Below, in pieces: positions 37,581 through 47,171 of a stretch of 64,000 bases of DNA. Each line of letters starts with the position of its first letter. Positions within the stretch are counted from its first letter, which is position 1. Both the position numbers and the translations under genes were made by a program. Under the pieces are notes generated by a model. That model saw nothing but the letters and a program-made list of their open reading frames with translations, did not search any database and had not been told where the DNA came from. Source of the DNA: Pseudoalteromonas sp. A25 (GTDB lineage Bacteria; Pseudomonadota; Gammaproteobacteria; Enterobacterales; Alteromonadaceae); assembly GCF_009176705.1 (NCBI RefSeq), contig NZ_AP021846.1:138501-202500 (forward strand), written 5' to 3'.

Positions 37581-37877
37581 ATGGACTTTGAAGCAATGGC
37601 GCACAATGCAGAGCAAGCAGAAGCGCTTTTAAAAATGATGGCAAATAAAAACCGCTTAATGATTTTATGTAGTTTATTAGAGCAAGAGATGAGTGTCAGC
37701 GCGTTAAATGATGCTGTGCCCTTGGCGCAGTCAGCTTTGTCTCAACATCTCGCCAGTTTAAGAAAAGCTAACATAGTCACAACAAGGCGAGATGGGCAAA
37801 CTATTTACTACCGGGTAATCGACAAAAAAGTGCAGGCAATTTTGCAGCAGCTTTATCAGTTATTTTGCGCTCAGTAA
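37581..37877 (+). CDS. ArsR-family persulfide-type sensor (BigR/SqrR-like)
   Basis: A 98-residue winged-helix repressor. DNA recognition lies in VPLAQSALSQHLASLRKANIVTTRR. Cys 30 (MILCSLL) and Cys 96 (LFCAQ) are 66 residues apart, exactly the spacing of the redox cysteines in BigR and SqrR (known: disulfide or tetrasulfide forms on exposure to persulfide). The start is ATG 37581; a GTG at 37575 would add two residues. The rhodanese, DUF2892 and RND neighbours fit a sulfane-sulfur regulon. It overlaps nothing and precedes the RND gene by 11 bases. Confidence 0.88.
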   Translation: MDFEAMAHNAEQAEALLKMMANKNRLMILCSLLEQEMSVSALNDAVPLAQSALSQHLASLRKANIVTTRRDGQTIYYRVIDKKVQAILQQLYQLFCAQ

Positions 37878-37888
37878 GGTCGATACTC

Positions 37889-40800
37889 ATGACACTTTTT
37901 AATAAGGTTTTAGCAAGCAGTCTGTCAGGTCGACTACCCGTGTTTGTGCTATTTGTGGCGTTAATTATGGGTATGTTTGCGCTGCAGTTTACGCCTCGTG
38001 AAGAAGAGCCACAAATCGTTGTGCCCATGTTGGATATCAAGGTGAGTTCTCCAAATTTGAGTGCGCCGGAGGTGGCGCGCTTAGTGACTGAACCCCTTGA
38101 GAAGCTGCTGCAACAGATCCCCGGTGTCGAGCATATTTACTCAACAACCAATGCCGGTGGTACGGTGGTAACACTGCGTTTTCATGTGGGCGAGAATCGT
38201 GAGCAAGCAATTCTCAACACCTATACAAAGTTGTATGCAAATCAGCACAATATGGCGCAAGTTGTTGCTAATTGGCAGATCCAACCTATTGAAGTTGATG
38301 ATGTGCCGATCTTGATGTTAGGGCTGTATAGCAAAAATGCTGAACAGTACTCAGATTACGAGTTAACGCGTTTTGCACAAGAAATATCAACGCAACTACA
38401 AAAAGTACCCAACACCAGTGAAGTTAAAGTGATCTCTGGGCGAAAAAGACAGCTCAGTGTGCATTTAGATGCCACGGCACTGGCTGCGCACCAAACCACG
38501 CCTTTGGATGTACTTATGGCAATACAGGCCAGTAACCAATTACAAGGAGTGGGCAACATACTCGCACAAGGGCAAGAGATTGTACTGGAGTCGGGTGATG
38601 TGCTACGTGATGCACAACAGATAGCTCTACTCACTGTCAATGTGCTTGATGCTCAACAAGTGTTACTTAAAGATGTTGCAACAGTCGTTGATGGCCCAGC
38701 AGAGCCTGAGTCTTATCAATGGCTTGCCATTAATGAGCAGCAGCAAAGCGTACCTTTGGTGACTGTTAGCGTGGCAAAACAGCGCGGCAGCAATGCGGTG
38801 GATGTAGCACAACAAAGTTTAATACTAATGAATGAACTGAAACAGCGCATTTTACCTGATGATATTGAAGTAAAAGTGCTGCGCAATTACGGTCAAACAG
38901 CAGATGCCAAAGTCAATGACTTAACCGCAAGCTTAAGCTTTGCTGTGTTGACCGTGGTTATCTTTGTTGGGGTGTTTTTAGGCTGGCGACCAGCTATTGT
39001 CGTGGGGTTGGCTGTACCTATTTGTTATGGCATTACGCTCGGGTTAGACTTTGCGTTTGGCTATACTATCAACCGGGTTACGCTGTTTGCGCTTATTTTG
39101 TCGTTGGGATTACTGGTTGATGATCCCATCACAGGGGTAGAAAACATAAGTCGTTTTCTGGCCGCACGTAAAAGTAATGATAAAGCACACACTCGCCAAC
39201 AAGTGGTGTCGGCGATGTCAGAAATAAAAGTCGCCTTATTGATGTCAACATTAACAATCAGTGTGGCGTTTTTACCTTTGGCTTATATTACAGGCATGAT
39301 GGGACCATATATGGCACCAATGGCATTTAACGTCCCAGTGAGTGTTATGGCATCGACGCTAGTCGCGTTTATGGTGACCCCTTGGCTTGCAAAAATGCTC
39401 CTTCATAATCACCCAATCAATTTACAAAACCAACATCAGGGAAGTTCCCTTTATAGCCGAATATTAACGCCTTTATTGTCGAATGCGAAACGCACTAAGG
39501 TGCTACTTTGGGCAACCTTTGCTTTATTTGTTGTGAGTGTTAGCTTACCTATATTTCGAGCTGTACCGTTAAAACTGCTACCTTTTGACAACAAAAACGA
39601 AGTGCAGGTTCTGATTGACTTACCAGAGGGCAGTACGCTTGAGCAAACCGCACAGCTAACTCGACAAGTACAGCAACAAGTGTGGCAGCTCAATGAAGTC
39701 ACTGCGATTGCCGCGTATGTTGGCAAACCCTCTAGTATGGACTTTAATGCCATGGTGCGAGGTTATTATCGTCGCGAAGCTGCTCATTTAGCAGACTTAC
39801 GCGTGCTGTTGTTAGACAAGACACAGCGTGCCCATCAATCTCATGCGGTGGTGTTGCGTTTGCGCAAGGCGCTTGCGCAATTTAACCACTCGGGTGTGAA
39901 AGTCAAAGTGGTCGAGGTGCCACCTGGTCCTCCTGTTCTGAGTACTTTAGTTGCGCAAGTTTATGCTGAGCCTTTTGTGTCGAGTGAAACACATCGCCAA
40001 GCTGCCAATGTATTGATGGCGCGTCTTTCGTCAGAGCCTCATGTCGTAGAAGTGGATAGCACACTTGCAGCATCAACGCACATAGCGCGGTTTGTCGTTG
40101 ATAAAGGCAAAGCTGCGCTGTCGGGCATATCAACGGAAGATATTAATCAATCACTCAGAATTGCCAGCGGTGGCGTAGATTCGGGTTTGCTTTATTTGGC
40201 CAATGAGTCTGAGCCAGTCACAATAAATTTGCGTCTGCCTTATGCGGTACGCCATCAACAACAAAATTTAGATGCGTTACAGGTGCGTGGTCAAATGGCA
40301 CTGAGCAAAGTGGGTAATGAGTATGGGCTTGATAGCGCGACACGGCCTCTGGTTGCGCTCTCAGAGTTAGGGCAATGGCAAACAATACCGGCTCCTCAAC
40401 CCATTATTCGTAAAGACTTACAAAATGTCATTTATGTAACTGCTGAGTTGAATGGGCGAACACCTGCTGAGGTAATTGCGGACATTGTTGCCGATGAAAA
40501 CGCCGAGTCTTTTAAACCAGTTAGTTGGCAGCAGCGCAGCTTTATTGAAAATGGTGGTACACAAGCGTGGCAACTTCCAGAGGGTACTTCATATACCTTT
40601 AGTGGTGAGGGGGAGTGGCGTATTACGGTTGATGTGTTTCGTGACATGGGTATCGCATTTGCGTTTGCGCTGTTGGCTATTTTTGGGATTTTGAGAATAC
40701 AAACCGCTTCTAGCGCATTGTCATTGATCATCATGTCGGCTATTCCGCTAACCATGATAGGGATCATGCCGGGTTTTGGGTTGTTGAACCAGTTTGGGGA

Positions 40801-41179
40801 GCGTGCAATTGCAGGGGCGCCTGAGCCTATATTGTTTACTGCAACAGCGATGATAGGAATGATTGCGTTAGCGGGCATTGTGGTGCGTAACTCGCTCATT
40901 TTAGTTGAGTTTATTAATCAAGCTAGATCTGAGGGCGTAGAGTTAAAACAAGCACTTATCCAAGCTGGTGAAGTCCGTATGAGGCCTGTGCTACTAACAG
41001 CAGGTACAACGTTACTGGGTAATTTAGTGATTATTCTTGACCCCGTATTTAGTGGTCTGGCTTTGGCAATCATTTTTGGCATTATTGCATCAACCATTTT
41101 TTCATTGTTGGTCGTGCCGTTGGTTTATTTTTTAGTATTCAGACATACAGAGGACAGCCGTGATGTTATTAACTCATAA
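37889..41179 (+). CDS. RND efflux permease
   Basis: A 1096-residue permease of the HAE/AcrB type. Twelve membrane helices are expected, with the proton-relay pair in GLLVDDPITGVEN of helix 4. Two large periplasmic loops follow helices 1 and 7. The segment from APEVARLVTEPLE and GVEHIYSTTNAGGT is characteristic. The start is ATG 37889. The gene is followed by the adaptor with a 17-base overlap, the reverse of the usual adaptor-then-pump order. No outer-membrane channel gene is near. The link to the persulfide regulator is a notable context. Confidence 0.9.
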   Translation: MTLFNKVLASSLSGRLPVFVLFVALIMGMFALQFTPREEEPQIVVPMLDIKVSSPNLSAPEVARLVTEPLEKLLQQIPGVEHIYSTTNAGGTVVTLRFHVGENREQAILNTYTKLYANQHNMAQVVANWQIQPIEVDDVPILMLGLYSKNAEQYSDYELTRFAQEISTQLQKVPNTSEVKVISGRKRQLSVHLDATALAAHQTTPLDVLMAIQASNQLQGVGNILAQGQEIVLESGDVLRDAQQIALLTVNVLDAQQVLLKDVATVVDGPAEPESYQWLAINEQQQSVPLVTVSVAKQRGSNAVDVAQQSLILMNELKQRILPDDIEVKVLRNYGQTADAKVNDLTASLSFAVLTVVIFVGVFLGWRPAIVVGLAVPICYGITLGLDFAFGYTINRVTLFALILSLGLLVDDPITGVENISRFLAARKSNDKAHTRQQVVSAMSEIKVALLMSTLTISVAFLPLAYITGMMGPYMAPMAFNVPVSVMASTLVAFMVTPWLAKMLLHNHPINLQNQHQGSSLYSRILTPLLSNAKRTKVLLWATFALFVVSVSLPIFRAVPLKLLPFDNKNEVQVLIDLPEGSTLEQTAQLTRQVQQQVWQLNEVTAIAAYVGKPSSMDFNAMVRGYYRREAAHLADLRVLLLDKTQRAHQSHAVVLRLRKALAQFNHSGVKVKVVEVPPGPPVLSTLVAQVYAEPFVSSETHRQAANVLMARLSSEPHVVEVDSTLAASTHIARFVVDKGKAALSGISTEDINQSLRIASGGVDSGLLYLANESEPVTINLRLPYAVRHQQQNLDALQVRGQMALSKVGNEYGLDSATRPLVALSELGQWQTIPAPQPIIRKDLQNVIYVTAELNGRTPAEVIADIVADENAESFKPVSWQQRSFIENGGTQAWQLPEGTSYTFSGEGEWRITVDVFRDMGIAFAFALLAIFGILRIQTASSALSLIIMSAIPLTMIGIMPGFGLLNQFGERAIAGAPEPILFTATAMIGMIALAGIVVRNSLILVEFINQARSEGVELKQALIQAGEVRMRPVLLTAGTTLLGNLVIILDPVFSGLALAIIFGIIASTIFSLLVVPLVYFLVFRHTEDSRDVINS

Positions 41180-42233
41180 CCTAGTTAAGAAAATGGCCTT
41201 ACCATCATTGGCGCTGGTATTGTTACTGATCGTGGTCGCCTATTTAGCTGGGGTCTTTAATGATGTTGAGCCCGAGGGAGTAAAAAGTCAGCCAGTTGAG
41301 TATCAAGGTGAGCTGTATCGAGTGGGTGAAAAACAAGTTTCGCACCATGAAATTGTCAATGCGAATGTGATTGCAAAGGAAAATACCCTTGTGTCGAGTC
41401 GCCTGCTTGCACAACTGAAAACTTTGCAAGTGAGAGCCGGTCAGAGTGTTAAAGCAGGGCAATTATTAGCAACCATTGATGATGCTGATTTACAAGCGAG
41501 AGTCTCTCAGGCCAAAGCGCAGCAAGATGCAATCGCAGTGCAGTTGCAGCAAGCTAAAAAACAGTTGGCACGAAATGAGTCTTTGCAAGCGCAAGGGTTG
41601 GTTGCCGTTAATATGGTCGACGAATGGCGTACTAAGGTTGATGAACTTGTCGCTCAAGAGTTGGCCTTGTCTGAGCAGCTCGAAGGTGCCAAGGTGGCGC
41701 TCAGTGATAGTAAAATTTTGTCGCCCATAAATGGCACTGTTGTTCAGCGTCTGCAGGAGCCTGGGGCTATGTTGACGCCAGGGACGGCTATTGTATCTTT
41801 GTACAACCCAGCGCAGCTACAAGTATCTGCACCGGTGCGGGAGCAACAGGCGAGCCAACTGATGTTAGAGGATGATTTAAAGATACATATCCCAGCCAGT
41901 GGTGTGACCCAATACGCGAAAGTCAGTGAAATCGTGCCCGTGGTAGATAGTAATGCACGCCGTTTTATGGTCAAACTCGATATTGAATTAGCGCAAAATG
42001 TTAAACCTGGGATGTATGCACAACTGTATTTACCGCCGATTGAGCATAAACTGGTGGTGATCCCCAATCAGTATGTTAAACGCTACGGTCAGTTGACGAT
42101 GGTGGAAGTGGTAGAAAATGGGCATGTTCAACGTCGTTTTGTGCGATTAGGCGCGTTGCTAGACAACGCTCTAGAAGGAGAAGTCGTGGTGCTTTCAGGG
42201 CTCAGTGCAGGAGAAATGTTGGCAGTGCATTAG
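41163..42233 (+). CDS. RND periplasmic adaptor subunit
   Basis: A 356-residue membrane-fusion protein. An N-terminal membrane segment (about 10-30) anchors it. The lipoyl half motifs VRAGQSVKAGQLLATID and SPINGTVVQR flank a coiled coil of about 60 residues (QARVSQAKAQQDAIAVQL). The C-terminal beta-barrel begins after that. The start is ATG 41163, with GAGGACAG before it, and lies inside the permease gene's end. Confidence 0.9.
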   Translation: MLLTHNLVKKMALPSLALVLLLIVVAYLAGVFNDVEPEGVKSQPVEYQGELYRVGEKQVSHHEIVNANVIAKENTLVSSRLLAQLKTLQVRAGQSVKAGQLLATIDDADLQARVSQAKAQQDAIAVQLQQAKKQLARNESLQAQGLVAVNMVDEWRTKVDELVAQELALSEQLEGAKVALSDSKILSPINGTVVQRLQEPGAMLTPGTAIVSLYNPAQLQVSAPVREQQASQLMLEDDLKIHIPASGVTQYAKVSEIVPVVDSNARRFMVKLDIELAQNVKPGMYAQLYLPPIEHKLVVIPNQYVKRYGQLTMVEVVENGHVQRRFVRLGALLDNALEGEVVVLSGLSAGEMLAVH

Positions 42234-42258
42234 CTGCCAACATAACGGCCGTATTTGC

Positions 42259-42936
42259 TTATAAAAAAGAAGCGATGTCGTCAAACGGTTTCTTTACCAG
42301 CGCGTGCTCTGGCACAGTGGCATCATCACTTGGGTAACCTGCGATAAGCAGCATATAAGGACGTTCATTGTCTTTATCACGGCCGCAAATATCGGTTAAA
42401 AAGCTCATTGGCTTAGGGGTGTGGGTTAAAGTAGCAAGCCCAGCATGGTGTAACGCTTGAATTAAAAAGCCCGTGGCGATGCCCACAGATTCGTGAACAT
42501 AGTAGTTGGTATTTTTATCTTCTGTGTGTATGCCCCCTTTTTTCTGACTAAAAATAGCGATCAGCCAAGGTGCATGTTCAAGGTAAGGTTTGTTTGCATC
42601 TGTGCCTAGTGGTTTTAGCGCATCTAGCCATTCATCTCCCGCGCGGCCTTGATAAAATGAGCGTTCTAAATCTTCAGCGGCTTCACGAATTTTCTTTTTA
42701 ACATCTGCGCTGTGTATTGCTACAAAATGCCAAGGCTGGTGGTTGGCACCACTGGGCGCACTTGCGGCCGCTTTAATACAAGCTTCGATGATCTCTTTAG
42801 GTACAGGGCGGCTGCTGAAGCTGCGAATGGTGTGACGTCGCTGGTATTCCTTTAAGTTTTCTTGGGCGCGTTGCAGCATGTCTGCTTGAGGATATTCAAT
42901 AAAGTCATTCAACGGCACATTGTTATGATTTTGCAT
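42259..42936 (-). CDS. Nitroreductase-family flavoprotein, iodotyrosine-deiodinase-like
   Basis: A 225-residue FMN protein. The FMN-binding RRHTIRSFS and SAPSGANHQPWHF blocks lie near residues 33-40 and 59-71. The lid triad of iodotyrosine deiodinase (human E157, Y161, K182) is matched by E91, Y95 and K116, with the same spacing of 4 and 21. The closing AGYPSDDATVPEHALVKKP also follows the deiodinase pattern. Bacterial members are known from marine and thermophilic species, so reductive dehalogenation of halotyrosine-type phenols is a fair prediction. It is a single gene with a long empty region upstream. Confidence 0.8.
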   Translation of the reverse strand: MQNHNNVPLNDFIEYPQADMLQRAQENLKEYQRRHTIRSFSSRPVPKEIIEACIKAAASAPSGANHQPWHFVAIHSADVKKKIREAAEDLERSFYQGRAGDEWLDALKPLGTDANKPYLEHAPWLIAIFSQKKGGIHTEDKNTNYYVHESVGIATGFLIQALHHAGLATLTHTPKPMSFLTDICGRDKDNERPYMLLIAGYPSDDATVPEHALVKKPFDDIASFL

Positions 42937-43473
42937 AATGTAAATCCATGATTATTTTCGTTTGTTAGAAGAGTTGTTGTCAGCCATTTCTGCTCTAGGG
43001 CTTCGAATGCGACGAGTTCACTGTTATGTTGACGCTTTCAAGAGTATGAGCGAGCAATGGCAGCGTCAACACACGAATCGTTATATCTAAGAACAGGGCA
43101 AAGTGATAATTAGATTTCTTCATGATGGTCTTTGCGAAGAGTATGAAAATTTACATATCTTTCGATTTATTGTTGCAAAAATGGCTATATAAATCAGGCT
43201 ATCGCTCAAGCTGAACAGATAAAAGATCATAATTGTTTTAATATCTGTTCATTTAGCTTTTGTTTTTACTGCACATTTTAACGAGTGTTTAAATCAGTAA
43301 CTTAATAAAAATAAAGCTATCACCTCGGTAAAAAATTAAAGAAACCAGCTAGTTATGCACGATGAAAATTTTTTGTGTGAATTGATATTTAATAATATGT
43401 TGCTTAAATTTTAATTTCACATCGGTGTAAGTGCGAACGCATGGTAAATGGACAGAGTTAAAAAGGGACTTTT
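42937..43473. other. Intergenic region with two long inverted repeats
   Basis: I see no gene here. The region is AT-rich. It holds an inverted repeat GTTGACGCT...AGCGTCAAC (43028-43036 and 43062-43070) upstream of the flavoprotein, and a second, GAACAGAT...ATCTGTTC (43213-43220 and 43243-43250), with T-rich sequence after it. The first could be an operator, the second an RNA hairpin. Confidence 0.4.
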
Positions 43474-44181
43474 ATGGATATTTTCAGCGAATTACAAGAC
43501 GCTTGTTCGGCTAAAGAGGTAATAGAGTTAATCGCAATGAGTGACGGGTACAGCTGCGCTCAAGATCAAAACCGGCTCGTACTTAAAGACACCATAGCTC
43601 ATAGACTGGTTCTTTATAAAGGTGCTAATTGTTTTGGTGCAACATTGTGTAATTCGGCACCCCATTCGGTGTGTGTTTTACAGGGTACTTTAAGGCTTAA
43701 AACAATACCTATTATGCAAGTACATCTCAAAAGTGGTGGGCCTAGCAACTTTATTGCCAGCGGAGCAATGCGTTTATCGAGTTTAAGTGCTGGGGATGCA
43801 CAACAACTCAACACATTGGAAGTCTTTGATTTTCAGGCATCGCATGACGCTCATTGGCTGGTATTGTACGATAAATCGGTATCGCATTACCAAAGTGCAA
43901 AGCTATGCGCCGTAACCTTTAGGCCTGTTAGTTCCTCATTACTTGATAGTGGTAACCTAAAAATAGTGAAATCAATTCAGCACTTGTCGAGTGCAACGTG
44001 TGAAGAGAGCTTTCAAGCACTATTAAAGTTATGTGAAAGTGATATCGAAGCGATCGCTTGGCAAGCAATAGAGGGCGTTTATCTTAGAGATAGATATAAG
44101 GCTGCGCAATTGGTCAGCGAATATCAATTATCACATAGTTGTGAGTTGATCCGTCACCGAGTGGCATCGATACCCTTTTAA
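43474..44181 (+). CDS. Unrecognised 235-residue cytoplasmic protein
   Basis: No family recognised. The first half looks beta-rich (alternating hydrophobic stretches from about residue 25 to 150), the last 60 residues helical (LLKLCESDIEAIAWQAIEG, HEAT-like). No signal peptide or membrane helix. Nine cysteines are scattered. It is alone between the flavoprotein and the FAH hydrolase, preceded by AAAAAGGGA near the ATG. Confidence 0.6.
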   Translation: MDIFSELQDACSAKEVIELIAMSDGYSCAQDQNRLVLKDTIAHRLVLYKGANCFGATLCNSAPHSVCVLQGTLRLKTIPIMQVHLKSGGPSNFIASGAMRLSSLSAGDAQQLNTLEVFDFQASHDAHWLVLYDKSVSHYQSAKLCAVTFRPVSSSLLDSGNLKIVKSIQHLSSATCEESFQALLKLCESDIEAIAWQAIEGVYLRDRYKAAQLVSEYQLSHSCELIRHRVASIPF

Positions 44182-44328
44182 ACTGTGGGACAGCTTATCA
44201 ACGTCAAAATACCAAATAGTTGCATGAAATTAATACATATTTTTATCTAAGTGTGTCGTTAATAGTCGCGAAAGTTTATGGTAATGATTTAAGATAGGTA
44301 ATACTAACGTGGCTGTAATGGAGATATT

Positions 44329-44991
44329 ATGTATCAGCATCATTGGGTAGGCACAGAGCAAGAGAAGCTGCCAGTTGGTAAAATCGTGTGTGTTGGTCGC
44401 AATTACGTTGAGCATGCACAAGAGCTAAATAACCCCATCCCTTGTGAACCTTTGATATTTATGAAGCCAAGCACTTGTTATCAACACTTCGAAGGTAGAA
44501 TAGAGCTAGATAGGTCGCTTGGTGAACATCATTATGAAGCGGAATTGGCGTTGCTCGTTGGTGAGCAGATAGATAAACACCATCTCCAACCTTTGAGTGC
44601 AATTAAAGGTATTGGTTTAGCGCTAGATTTAACGCTACGAGATGAGCAAACAAAGTTAAAAAACCAAGGTCATCCATGGGAGCGGGCTAAGGCATATGAT
44701 GGGAGTTGCCCTATCACACCGTTTACTGCGGTGAGTGCGGTAGCTGAGCTCGAGAACCTCGAATTTCAATTTTGGCAGAATGATCAGCTAGTACAGTATG
44801 GTCAAACTAACTTAATGATTTTCTCGTTTGAAAAGTTAGTTAAAAGTATTACCCAGTTTTGCACACTGTTACCGGGGGATGTTATTTTGACTGGTACGCC
44901 AAAAGGGGTAGGAAAATTAGAAGATAACGCTTATCTGAGTTTGCAGCTTAATGATGCCCCTAAATTTGATGCACACCTGACGCTGCGATAA
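44329..44991 (+). CDS. Fumarylacetoacetate hydrolase family protein (YcgM-like)
   Basis: A 220-residue member of the FAH fold. The metal site is made of VGRNYVEHA (near 22), YEAELALLVG (about 68) and DLTLRDEQ; the TGTPKGVG loop lies near the end. YcgM-type enzymes act as acylpyruvase or oxaloacetate tautomerase/decarboxylase. The gene lies 28 bases before purT, so may share a transcript. Confidence 0.85.
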   Translation: MYQHHWVGTEQEKLPVGKIVCVGRNYVEHAQELNNPIPCEPLIFMKPSTCYQHFEGRIELDRSLGEHHYEAELALLVGEQIDKHHLQPLSAIKGIGLALDLTLRDEQTKLKNQGHPWERAKAYDGSCPITPFTAVSAVAELENLEFQFWQNDQLVQYGQTNLMIFSFEKLVKSITQFCTLLPGDVILTGTPKGVGKLEDNAYLSLQLNDAPKFDAHLTLR

Positions 44992-45019
44992 TTCGTCATT
45001 GGTTACCATAGGAAAATAA

Positions 45020-46207
45020 ATGAAAATTAAACCATTAGGCACGCCTTTTTCGAAAGCAACTTGCAAAATATTATTATGTGGTGGGGGAGAGCTGGGTAAA
45101 GAGGTGGTGATAGAATTTAAGCGCCTCGGTTGTGAAGTCGTGGTGCTTGACCGCTATGAGCATGCGCCCGCTATGCAAGTTGCTGATAAAAGTTATGTGT
45201 TGTCTATGCTCGATGGGGAGCGTTTAGCGCAAATAATTAAACAAGAGCAACCCGATTACATCGTGCCAGAAATTGAAGCGATTGCGACTGACACACTAGT
45301 AGAGCTAGAGCAACAAGGTTACACCGTAGTGCCTAGCGCAAAAGCTGCGCAATTGACCATGAACCGTGAGGGTATCCGTTGCTTGGCCGCTGAAGAGCTT
45401 GGCCTTGCCACATCGCCTTATCAGTTTGTAGATACTTTAGAGGACTTTAAGCAAGCCGTTACTGAAATTGGTATGCCCTGTGTGGTTAAGCCCATTATGA
45501 GTTCATCGGGCAAAGGGCAAAGTGTTGTAAAGTCGCCACAAGATATTGCATCTGCTTGGCAATATGCCCAAGAGGGAGGCCGAGCTGGGCAAGGGCGGGT
45601 GATTGTGGAAGGGTTTGTAGATTTTGATTATGAGATCACCTTACTCACCATACGTCACATCAATGGCACCAGCTTTTGTGAACCGATTGGACATGTGCAA
45701 GAAAACGGTGACTATCAGCAAAGTTGGCAGCCTCAACAAATGAGTGAGTTGGCTTTGGCGCGCAGCAAAGAGATTGCTAGTAAAGTAACCGAAGCGCTCG
45801 GTGGTAGAGGGTTATTTGGGGTTGAGTTATTTATTAAAGGCGACGAAGTCTATTTTAGTGAAGTCTCTCCTCGACCTCACGATACTGGCATGGTGACTTT
45901 AACGTCGCAAGACTTAAGTGAGTTTGCGCTGCATGTTAGAGCAATTTTAGGATTACCTATCCCTAACATTCACTTTCATGGCCCTTCGGCATCAAGTGTG
46001 GTGCTGGTGAGTGGAGCGTCACAGCAGCTACTATTCAATGGTGTGCAAGAGGCATTGGCAATGCCCGATACGGACCTACGTTTATTTGGCAAGCCAGAAG
46101 TGTCAGGCACACGCCGTATGGGAGTGGCGCTTGCCAGAGCGCCATCGGTCGAGCAAGCGGTGAGTAAAGCAAAACAGGTAGCTAGCAGTGTAAAGGTCGT
46201 ACTATGA
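45020..46207 (+). CDS. purT: Formate-dependent phosphoribosylglycinamide formyltransferase
   Basis: A 395-residue ATP-grasp enzyme that uses ATP and formate to make formyl-GAR in purine synthesis. [12 protein letters not shown] is the dinucleotide-like start; [15 protein letters not shown] binds [16 protein letters not shown] is the C-terminal signature. The length fits E. coli PurT (392). The end overlaps the aldo/keto reductase (ATGATG, stop TGA at 46205-46207). Confidence 0.95.
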   Translation: MKIKPLGTPFSKATCKILLCGGGELGKEVVIEFKRLGCEVVVLDRYEHAPAMQVADKSYVLSMLDGERLAQIIKQEQPDYIVPEIEAIATDTLVELEQQGYTVVPSAKAAQLTMNREGIRCLAAEELGLATSPYQFVDTLEDFKQAVTEIGMPCVVKPIMSSSGKGQSVVKSPQDIASAWQYAQEGGRAGQGRVIVEGFVDFDYEITLLTIRHINGTSFCEPIGHVQENGDYQQSWQPQQMSELALARSKEIASKVTEALGGRGLFGVELFIKGDEVYFSEVSPRPHDTGMVTLTSQDLSEFALHVRAILGLPIPNIHFHGPSASSVVLVSGASQQLLFNGVQEALAMPDTDLRLFGKPEVSGTRRMGVALARAPSVEQAVSKAKQVASSVKVVL

Positions 46208-47100
46208 TGCAAAACCCCAATAGAGTGATAGCGCCGTTAGTCATGGGCTTTTGGCGTTTGATGGATTGGCAATGGTCAAAGCAACAATGCTTAGCATATT
46301 TACAGCACTGTATAGAGCTTGGGGTGACCGACACTGATCATGCTGATATTTATGGCGAATATGAGTGTGAAGCTGCGTTTGGTGAAGCGTTAAAGCTTGC
46401 CCCGCAAGTGCGAGAGCAAATTAAAATCATCACTAAATGCGGTATTCGTCCTGCGTTCGCTAAAAAAGGCTTAGTGGGCAAGGCAAATCACTATGATTCA
46501 AGTAAAGCGCACATCATTGCCTCGGCCCAGCAAAGTTTAAGAAATTTTAATACTGACAGGCTCGATGTACTGCTTATCCATCGTCCAGATTACTTGATGG
46601 ATGCAGACGAAGTGGCACAGGCATTCACGCAACTCAAGCAGCAAGGCGATGTGTTGCATTTTGGGGTATCAAACTTCACCCCATCACAAGTTCAGTTACT
46701 GCAATCTCGCTTAGACTTTGAGCTTGTGACTAATCAAATTGAGTGCTCGGTTTATCAAATGAAAGCGCTGGACGATGGTACGCTCGATCAATGTCAGCAA
46801 CTATCAATGCCACCTATGCTGTGGTCGCCATTGGCGGGCGGTAAATTGTTTAGCGGTCAAGATGATAAGGCAAAGCGCTTATTTGCAACGCTTACGCAGG
46901 TGGCCGAAGAACTTGCAGTTGATGCTATCGACCAAGTCGCTTATGCCTGGCTTAATATGTTGCCCTCGCAGCCGTCGATTGTGCTAGGCACCAGTAACAT
47001 CAAACGGGTTGAATCTGCAATTGCAGCAAGCAAACTGAGCTTAACACGTGAGCAGTGGTATCGTATCTGGCAAGCGTCTACAGGGCACAGTGTACCGTAA
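46204..47100 (+). CDS. Aldo/keto reductase, YdhF-like
   Basis: A 298-residue NADPH-dependent reductase of the AKR superfamily. Catalytic residues are visible: Asp in DTDHADIYG with the Tyr in the same motif, Lys in ITKCGIRP, His in [20 protein letters not shown] is the usual barrel motif. It overlaps purT and ends in a terminator at 47122-47145. Confidence 0.88.
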   Translation: MMQNPNRVIAPLVMGFWRLMDWQWSKQQCLAYLQHCIELGVTDTDHADIYGEYECEAAFGEALKLAPQVREQIKIITKCGIRPAFAKKGLVGKANHYDSSKAHIIASAQQSLRNFNTDRLDVLLIHRPDYLMDADEVAQAFTQLKQQGDVLHFGVSNFTPSQVQLLQSRLDFELVTNQIECSVYQMKALDDGTLDQCQQLSMPPMLWSPLAGGKLFSGQDDKAKRLFATLTQVAEELAVDAIDQVAYAWLNMLPSQPSIVLGTSNIKRVESAIAASKLSLTREQWYRIWQASTGHSVP

Positions 47101-47121
47101 TTGACAATCATGAAATGATAA

Positions 47122-47145
47122 AAGGGCCTTTCGGCCCTTGAGTTT
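47122..47145 (+). terminator. Terminator after the aldo/keto reductase
   Basis: A 7-bp GC-rich stem AAGGGCC/GGCCCTT with a TTTC tetraloop, followed by GAGTTTTG. It is shared with the convergent porin gene. Confidence 0.8.
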
Positions 47146-47171
47146 TGCAGCAAGTATCAAAAAAGTGACAG

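Noticed and set aside
40432..40899. 155-codon frame on the minus strand inside the RND permease gene
   Set aside because: The opposite strand is a well-conserved permease with known motifs across this span; the frame has no ribosome site and is a shadow.
45020..46207. purT as the ATP-grasp ligase for the peptide cassette (graspetide idea)
   Set aside because: The gene has the full PurT signature and is 5 kb away next to an aldo/keto reductase; there is no sign of a link to the peptides.
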